Assembly (NCBI GenBank): GCA_025201705.1
Contig: MU616570.1
Coordinates: forward strand, 1-64,000
Source of the DNA: Dissophora ornata
Lineage: Eukaryota > Mortierellomycota > Mortierellomycetes > Mortierellales > Mortierellaceae
Direction: 5' to 3'
Length of the DNA stretch: 64,000 nucleotides
The notes under the pieces were generated by a model that was not told the DNA's origin, searched no databases, and saw only the letters and a list, made by a program, of their open reading frames with translations. The position numbers and the translations under genes were made by a program. Position 1 is the stretch's first letter. Each line of letters starts with the position of its first letter. Positions 56,829 through 64,000 of the stretch are shown piece after piece.

Positions 56829-58816
56829 AACTCTATTGTTTGTTTGCAAGGTTTGTCTGCAGCAATTGAACACAAGGATGCAAAGTGGAATGATGAATAT
56901 TGAGGGAGGGGAACAGAGGAGTTGACGTTAATAAGAACTGCCTCTGCTGTGAGTCCTCTTTGGAGTCAGTAGTAGGGCAGTGTGCCGCAAAGGCTGGCCG
57001 ATGCATGCGGTCTACAATGATCCTATACGTGTTTCTCTAACAGGTCAAGGTATTGGGGGTCGCTAGAAAGACACTGCAAAGAGGGCAGACGGCAAAATAT
57101 GGTTACCGGGAAAATAAAAAAGAGAAGCCAAGGACTGTAAGAGCAACAACAAGCGGGGCGGGAGGTGGAGGAGATGCGGAGAGGGGACAGCATTCGCAAA
57201 GGGGACAAGGGAAGGATCCTGAGGTGTTTGAGGGCAGGTGAACGATAGAGGAAAAGCAGTAATGCAACTCCAGTCTAGGTCACCCGTGTGATGCGCGACG
57301 CATGGGCAAAGGATAAACGTTTGAAGCGAACATCCGTGCTGGCACCAACATACATGGTTGAGGTTATGGAATGGATACTGATGTTGATCGAACGTCGTGC
57401 GAAAGATGAGGGTATGTGTGCCAGAGAGAGCAATGAGACGATCTAATAACGAGGCACGCCGCTGCAGCGCGGAACGTCTTGCCTATAAATAACAATACTC
57501 GCATCTCTCCTTTTTTTCTCAGTCTTTCTGACTTTTTCCCAATAAGCCAACGATAAAATATCTCTGTCTTGAGCAATGAACGTCAATGACGCAGGCGGAA
57601 GAAGAGGCAGGGATCCCAAAAAGTCTTTTGTAAGCAACAGAATGACTGGATGCAGTGCAAAGCCACGAATATCATAAGCGCAAATAAAGGAGTGGGATCC
57701 CAAACAGGAGAATGGGCCAACTCGACCATTAGTCCAAGTCAACTCTGGGACAACAACGGGTCTGATGTGGCTGTGGAAACTTGGACGAAACAAAGTCAGA
57801 GGATCGATATTGTGCAAGCGGAGCACAGGAATGGACGGCTACAATATGGCGGGTCGCCAGGTCTTCATAAGAAAAGGGTATGTTCTGGCAATCCATTTTA
57901 CCTGCTTGCTTCCATTGCTTGTTGTCGTTATGTCGTTAGAAGGAGTTGTAATGATCAATGCACTCTCGGATTCAAAAAGGGGTGACGGGAAATCGTAGAA
58001 TTGGTCTTGCAGTGATGATGCTGTGCAATCCATTGGGAAAGCTGGGTAATCAGGATGCAGGGTGGCACTTCTGATGCCTTGAACTAACAGTTTGCTAGCT
58101 ACTTTTGACGAGATGGCAGCTTAAAGCAGGGCGAGCAAGTAAGGAGGACTAAAAGGAAAAGGGATCATATGGAGGCATTTGGGCGAGTTGTGAATGATAA
58201 GAAAGAGGATGGAGGAAGGAGAGGGGCGGAATAACGACGGTGGTCATGTAGAGCTGAAAAGAGAGAAGCGCTCGCGAAGCACACGCATGATTATATTTTA
58301 AGGAGAGGGTCCCCGTTGCTAGGTCGACCATGCCAGGCACACTCAATGGGTCGGACGGGGATTTTGTTCCAGAGAGCGTTCAAAATAGCAGAGCATCGCC
58401 GCTAGCGTTCGAAGAGATGCGGCTCGATTCAATTACAAATATTAGACCCCCTTCCTCCTTATTCTAGCCCCTTCCAACCTAGAGTACGTCCTTGATCGAT
58501 TTGACCCTTGTTTTTGTCCGATATCTGAATCGCTGGCAAAGGGCAGAATCGCGCGAAAATCAAACGACGTCCGTCGTATTTAAGGTGCAACGGTCTGCCA
58601 GATAAACACGCGTCATGGCCCTCACCGAGTACGCCGCGATGCTCTCACTACTTCAAAAGTCTCGGCGCTCTTTTCCAAGGTCGAGGCAACAACAACATTT
58701 ACTCGGTGACACCAAACTTGAGCCGCACATAAAAAGGCTCGCAACCCGATCTGAACAACAAATTTTTTCTTCGTTTTCTTTTTCTCACATTCACGCACAC
58801 TTTTCACACGCGACTC
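56829..58816. other. 2-kb divergent intergenic region
   Basis: Between the GPCR (minus) and the mitochondrial membrane protein (plus). No exon with protein-like composition. ACGCGT occurs at 58607-58612 and TATTTAA at about 58577, just upstream of the plus-strand gene. An upstream ORF from ATG 58615 is described under findings. Confidence 0.5.
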
Positions 58817-60172
58817 ATGCCATTCTATCAATCCATAGCCCGCCTCGTCTCCATCAGGGGCGGAACAAGGATACTTGAGGCTCTCCCCCAGAGATCTTTT
58901 GCTTCGTCAGCACCCAAAACGGGATTCTTCTACGGCGTGCCTCACCTCTCAAGGAGAGCACCTGCGCTCCATCAAGAGACACTCGACGCCCGATATCGCC
59001 TCACCAAAGCATTCAATCGAAGTCAACATAACCAGCTCAGCTTCTTTTCATTGTCACCGCTATCATCACTATCAGCAACAGGAGGAGCGACACGTGGCAC
59101 AACAGCCTTTAACAAGAGCCAAACTATCCGAGCATTCTCTCACCGCGTCACTCCCTACACTGGGAATACTATAACTCGGCTCTTTCCCGCTCGCTCTAGG
59201 GCCATTCAACAACAGCTCAGGTCCTATGCCCAGTACCCAGTCACCAAAAGACGACCCATTCGATTCCTTCTGAAGATGATGGCCGTCTCCGCAGCCCTCG
59301 TCGCAGTACCCGCCATCTTCGTCTTTGGAGCACCTGCTGCCAGTATTGTCTTTATCCCCATTGTCGTCGGAGGCGTCCTTGGAGGTACTCTCTTATTAAC
59401 AGGGGGCATCTTGTTCTTTGTCTTTCCTATCGTCGTTCTCGGTGGTGCTCTCACTTTCTGGTTCTATACCATGCCCGCGGCGGCCACTGCCAAGGACTTG
59501 AGGAAAATTCTAAAGCGCGCTCAGAAGATGGACACTGTTTCTGCTTTGAGCGCGCTAGGACCAGACTGGGAGATTCAGAGCGCAAAACCAGACGAGTGGT
59601 TCCGGTGGGAGTTCCCCGTGGATAAGAATGATGTAGACAGGATCAACATCCGCATGGCAGTGTTTGATCCAAACGATCACAGCGAGCGCAAGCGCAAGAC
59701 AATGAAGTGGCTGGACAACATTAATGAGGTTTCGGACAACAAAGGGGAGAGAGAGAGAGATTGGGAAGATCTGGAGGGAGAGTTGGATGAAGAGAAACGC
59801 GGTATGGCCGTCATGAGTACCAGGAAGGCCTCGTCCGGACACTTCGAGATTCGCAACGGCTCTGAAAGTATATCTGTCGAGAATCTGTCTATTGAACATG
59901 ACAACGACCATTTCCTGATCCAGATTGAGGACGACGGCGCCAAGCTTTTGAACCAAAAGGTGGGCAAAATGTACTTGGAGCTAGCCAAGATCGTTGACCA
60001 GGCTGCCGTCGAGATGGAGGCTGCAGAGCCGGGACTGGACCTTGGGGAGCAAGTTGTGTTGGTTCACAAGGACAAACGGGACTCATTTTGGAACAAGTTT
60101 TCGCTCGTCGGTGATGTCGCCCTCCGCCTCCCCTTTAACCGCACCTGGATCCACGATGTCGTGGACGAATAG
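58817..60172 (+). CDS. Probable mitochondrial inner-membrane protein of unknown function
   Basis: Single exon, 451 aa. The N-terminal 140 residues are Arg/Ser/Ala-rich with almost no acidic residues, a strong mitochondrial presequence. Two adjacent Gly-rich hydrophobic segments follow at about 153-215 (MMAVSAALVAVPAIFVFGAP and GGILFFVFPIVVLGGALTFW), then a soluble domain with ALSALGPDWEIQSAKPDEWF and SFWNKFSLVGDVALRLPF. I recall no named family. The placement in the inner membrane or matrix side is inferred. The ATG at 58817 gives the presequence directly at the N-terminus. Confidence 0.85.
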   Translation: MPFYQSIARLVSIRGGTRILEALPQRSFASSAPKTGFFYGVPHLSRRAPALHQETLDARYRLTKAFNRSQHNQLSFFSLSPLSSLSATGGATRGTTAFNKSQTIRAFSHRVTPYTGNTITRLFPARSRAIQQQLRSYAQYPVTKRRPIRFLLKMMAVSAALVAVPAIFVFGAPAASIVFIPIVVGGVLGGTLLLTGGILFFVFPIVVLGGALTFWFYTMPAAATAKDLRKILKRAQKMDTVSALSALGPDWEIQSAKPDEWFRWEFPVDKNDVDRINIRMAVFDPNDHSERKRKTMKWLDNINEVSDNKGERERDWEDLEGELDEEKRGMAVMSTRKASSGHFEIRNGSESISVENLSIEHDNDHFLIQIEDDGAKLLNQKVGKMYLELAKIVDQAAVEMEAAEPGLDLGEQVVLVHKDKRDSFWNKFSLVGDVALRLPFNRTWIHDVVDE

Positions 60173-60460
60173 AGTGGGGTATAGTCCCATTATCTTCTGG
60201 CGCAGCGGTTGATGGCTATGGCCACTCAGAGTCGCAGGTGCACACCTATGAGTTCACAATAAAATGTATATTGCTGCACTCCTATTCGTATTGACTTCTA
60301 GTGACGACAAAAGGCATTCGCAATAGACTGATGACTGATGAAAGAACATGTATTGGATATCTGTAATCGACTGTGCATATGACTGGAGTGTTGGAAATAT
60401 CCACAGGAAACGATGGGATGAAATAACTAGAGGTGTCAAAAGAAATGCTGGGCTGGCGAT

Positions 60461-61815
60461 TTACCAGCCACGCTTGGCATAGAGCTGACCCTCGGGGATC
60501 TCTGAAATGTTGATCCCGACCATAGCCTCGCCGAGATCCTCAGAGACCTCAGCAAGGACCTTGGGGTCCTTGTAGTGAGTCACAGCCTGAACAATAGCCC
60601 TGGCACGTTTGGCGGGATCGCCTGACTTAAAGATACCAGATCCAACAAAGACACCATCGCATCCGAGCTGCATCATCAAGGCAGCATCGGCGGGGGTGGC
60701 GACACCACCTGCAGCAAAGTTGACAACGGGCAAACGTCCCAACTTGGCAGTCTCCTTGAGCAGGTGGTAAGGAGCCTGGATCTCCTTAGCGTAAGTGAAG
60801 AGCTCTGAGTCATCCATCAACTGAGCCTTGCGGATCTCAGCCTTCACAGTGCGGCAGTGGCGAACAGCCTCGACAACGTTGCCGGTACCTGCCTCACCCT
60901 TGGTGCGGATCATGGCAGCACCCTCGTTGATGCGGCGGAGAGCTTCGCCGAGATTCTTGCAACCGCAAACAAAAGGAACCTTGTAGTCGTGCTTGTTGAT
61001 GTGGTTGGACTCGTCGGCGGGGGTCAAGACCTCGGACTCGTCAATGTAGTCAACTCCAAGAGATTCGATGATCTGTTTAGTTCCACGGAACAGATGATTA
61101 ATTGGGGGAATGAGAATCTACTACTGCTAGCCACACTCTGCAATCTGGCTCGATCTCCACATGTATTATTACGGATCAAGATATAATCCCCCGGTGAAAA
61201 GTCTTTTACCTGAGCCTCGACAAAGTGTCCAATGCGGACCTTAGCCATGACGGGGATCGAGACGGCATTAATGATCTCGCGGATCATTTTGGGGTCGGAC
61301 ATACGGGCAACGCCGCCTAAAAACGCAAGTGCGTTTGGAAAAGAGTTGTGGGTTGAGTTGATAGTGCTACCGTTGATGCTGATGTCGATCTGCAGGTCGA
61401 TGTGCATTCTAATCATAAAAGAAGACCGTAAGCGGATCCAGTAGATCACATACCGTTCTTGCGGATATCAGCAGGAACACGCTCCAAGGCCATGACGGCG
61501 ACAGCACCAGCCTGCTCGGCAATGAGGGCCTGCTCGACGTTGATGACATCCATGATCACACCTCCCTATGGATGGAATTAACCATGAGATGAATGGCACA
61601 CATTGTTGAATGAGTGGGCTGATCGTGTGGTCCTTGAGCAGGGTGACAAAATGTTACCCCGCAAATAGACATATTTGGCGCTACTCACTCACCTTGAGCA
61701 TCTGGGCGAGTCCGGCCTTGACGTTGAAGGAGGCGACTTCGGGGACCTCCGAAGCTGGGGAGAGACCAGTAGCCTCCTGGGCAGGAACCAAGTTGGTGGG
61801 GGTAGCAAAGGTCAT
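60461..61815 (-). CDS. SNZ1: Pyridoxal 5'-phosphate synthase PDX1/SNZ (PdxS)
   Basis: Makes vitamin B6 (PLP) from ribose 5-phosphate, glyceraldehyde 3-phosphate and ammonia supplied by the PdxT/SNO glutaminase. Exons 61815-61693, 61565-61454, 61316-61210, 61072-60461 (317 aa, in phase). TIM-barrel signatures: [45 protein letters not shown] with the first catalytic Lys, [15 protein letters not shown] with the second, and [20 protein letters not shown] for phosphate binding. No PdxT gene is in the window. Its promoter faces the Spt23-like gene. Confidence 0.96.
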
Positions 61816-62504
61816 GTCTGTCTATCAATGGGTGTATGCAGGCGTGAGGTAGAAGAATGAAAAAGAAAAAAAAATAAACAACGAATGGTACAATGAATCA
61901 GGCGGGGGAAAAAAATGCGAAAAGAACTGATTGCGATTGGCTAGGTTAGCGCAGCAAAGCCACTCGTGCACGTCCGAAAAGGCGCAAGTGCCCGGACACT
62001 CATCCATCAATCAAATCCTACACACACGCCCATTCCTGTGCCGTCTATCCCAAGGGGACGGGAGCCTAGCTGTCAGCAGGACAGACACATAGAGTAAGGC
62101 ATGGGGCAAAAAAGAGCGTCCGAGCAGGATCCAGAAAAGCACAATTGCCTAAGATCGAGATGTCCATGCTTATCTATCTCACAGAGGATAACCAACCGAT
62201 GGCCAGAAGATGCAGTCTTGTTCCTTCATTCACAAAAGAGACAAGTTGAGGTTGGCAGAGAGCGAGAGAGAGAGCAACCGCAACACAGGGAACAACCCTG
62301 AAAACAGGGAGGAGCTCTTCCATCGGGCAGATCAAAGATCCTTCTTACTCTACGAGTATTTATAATTTGATGAGCTGTGTGAGCGACAGAGGAGAAAGAA
62401 AGAAATGAAGTGCTCTTTCAGGAACAACGGGTACAAGACTCCCTCCCCAGTCTTTGCCTCCAGTCTCTTCAAAACGCAACAGCTTCTTTACCCTTGGTAA
62501 ACTT
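61816..62504. promoter_or_regulatory. Divergent intergenic region, PDX1 / Spt23-like
   Basis: About 690 bp plus the CA repeat separate two start codons facing away from each other. Purine-rich runs occur near 61858-61925 and 62258-62310. No specific operator recognised. Confidence 0.4.
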
Positions 62505-62510
62505 CACACA

Positions 62511-62583
<73 letters not shown>
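62505..62583. repeat. (CA)n microsatellite before the Spt23-like start
   Basis: About 75 bp of CA dinucleotides with one TA interruption, ending 23 bp upstream of ATG 62607, so it is probably transcribed in the 5' UTR. Length variation could affect expression. Confidence 0.95.
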
Positions 62584-62587
<4 letters not shown>

Positions 62588-62606
62588 CAATGCAACTGTG
62601 TTCGTG

Positions 62607-64000
62607 ATGTCACATTCCTCGACCGAAGCCAGCTCCATCATCGTGGACACCTCTCACCCCTCACTCGATTCGACGAATGCCAGGACTTTCGAATCCACAG
62701 AACACACACTACCCTTTGACAAAGATGATAGCCCGAAACCCTCGGAACCAGCGAGCCCCATCACCAGGCACCCTCTGGAGAAGTTCGACAGTGCCAATGA
62801 CACTTTACCAACCCCTGATACCTCTGATCAAGAATCAGTCCACCAGCAAGGGTGCAATGGTCCTCAGGACTTTGGCAACCCTCTACAGGAACACCATCAT
62901 CCTCAACTAAGCGCCAGCGGCGTGCCTCCGATGGATGCATGGGCTGACCAGGGTCATTTCCCACCCCTCTTGGGCGAAGCCTCCCGCAGGTCAATACCTT
63001 GTCGTGGAGGCAGTCATGTTGTCCTCACGGGAGTGAATTTTCGAGGTGAGAGGGGACAGCATCTTCCTAAGTGACAGCCTCTCTTCATTCTTTGTCCGTG
63101 CCACAGGAATGGCTACGAAATGACAATATATTGTCGTTAAACTCAACGCTCTTTGCTCCTACTCCAATGACAATATGCTTAGAGGGTGTCGAAGTTGTAT
63201 TCGAGTGTCCGCAGTTACATGAACACGTAGAGGCAAAGGTAGTGAGGCCAAGAGTGCTCAAGAGCACTGAGATGGAGTTCATCACGCCCAACCTGCTCGA
63301 GTGGTGGGCCATTGCCAATAGCGGCCGCCCTTGCAAGGAGCTGAGTCTGTCTGTCACACTGATTTGCGCGGGCGCAAAGCACGACGGGGATGCGGACACG
63401 ACATTTGAAATGTTTGCTATAGAAGGTGAGCCAGCGCGAAGCCAGGATGCTATTCTATTCGATGGATAGTACGATGTGTCGTTTGCTCCGCTAAAAGTAC
63501 TCGTATTTTGCATTCGATAACAAGAATCTGAGACCGACCTACTGCACGTCATCCTCGGACTGCACCGTCAATTGATCCAAGCCAGCCTCAGCAACAGTCT
63601 GGACCCAGAAACGGAGAGCACTGTACGTTCTTCATCGCGCCATTTCCGTGAAAAAGGACTGAGAAGACGAAACAACATCGTTAAGAACTTACATAACATC
63701 GAGCGTCCTGGATAGACAAGACAAAGGACCCTGACTCTGTTGAATCTTGAGCAACCACCAAACGTTTCGCGGTCGGAACATCTTGCTCTCGGTGTCATCT
63801 ACATGCTCTGCAATGGATATGGCCAGATCTCGGCCGAGGGCATGGATATCATACGAGGAACGACAGAGGACGGGCATGATATGCTGCACCTTGCAGTCCT
63901 CCAGGGCCAAACAACTTTAGTCAGAGAGATTGCTCGACATTCTCTCGCATGGTTTCGAAGTCGTGACCTCACCGAAGAGAGCGAGATATTTATCAGGAGC
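62607..64000 (+). CDS. Spt23/Mga2-like IPT and ankyrin transcription factor, 5' part
   Basis: Truncated by the window end. Exons 62607-63045, 63183-63425, 63525-63622, 63716 to beyond 64000; the last runs open to the edge. The N-terminal 120 residues are disordered and acidic/Ser-rich. An IPT/TIG-type immunoglobulin fold follows: IPCRGGSHVVLTGVNFREGV, VVFECPQLHEHVEAKV, MEFITPN. After a linker comes an ankyrin repeat (TEDGHDMLHLAVLQGQTTLV). This order matches yeast Spt23/Mga2, ER-anchored factors released by proteasomal processing to induce the OLE1 desaturase. A C-terminal membrane anchor would lie outside the window. The intron 1 acceptor is the AG at 63181-63182; the nearer AG at 63105 leads to a frame break. 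Confidence 0.82.

Overview
The window is eukaryotic and fungal. Genes are split by many short GT-AG introns, intergenic gaps are short, and several families point to an early-diverging fungus: a class C (GABA-B-like) receptor, an ankyrin pseudokinase, a flavocytochrome NADPH oxidase and an Spt23/Mga2-type factor. Protein style and a hypothetical gene near 11-12 kb that I recall from Mortierellaceae suggest Mortierellomycota (Mortierella sensu lato). That placement is recollection, not computed. All exon models below were built by hand from splice sites and checked for unbroken reading phase.

Layout. 0.5-5.2 kb: a DEP/RGS regulator on the minus strand. 5.2-13.7 kb: a gene-poor, repeat-bearing stretch with a PHD-like exon pair, a partly broken unknown gene, an orphan 3' exon, tandem repeats and a strong hairpin. 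13.7-21.4 kb: F-box protein, RRM protein, ankyrin pseudokinase. 21.7-32.4 kb: NADPH oxidase, Gfd2-like DEDDh protein, HIR1/HIRA histone chaperone, Baeyer-Villiger-type monooxygenase. 32.7-40.2 kb: NF-X1/FAP1 zinc-finger protein, mitochondrial ribosomal proteins uL1m and uS17m from one divergent promoter, and a small Ser-rich protein. 40.7-52 kb: membrane Kelch protein, ribonucleotide reductase large subunit, a Gln/Ser-rich protein, Dre2. 52.2-64 kb: class C GPCR, mitochondrial membrane protein, PDX1 vitamin B6 synthase, and the 5' part of an Spt23/Mga2-like factor running off the end.

Functional links are loose, as usual in a fungal chromosome. The GPCR and RGS proteins both belong to heterotrimeric G-protein signalling. 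RNR1 and HIR1 both relate to S phase and chromatin. uL1m, uS17m and Dre2 serve mitochondria or Fe-S assembly.

The most striking observations are a 3-nt micro-exon in RNR1 that restores the conserved Asp-Gly of the ATP-cone, two MCB boxes in the RNR1 promoter, an identical TCACGTGA palindrome in three neighbouring promoters, and an ankyrin kinase whose catalytic HRD reads HMN. I found no CRISPR array, integrated virus, intact transposon or clear bacterial-type system.
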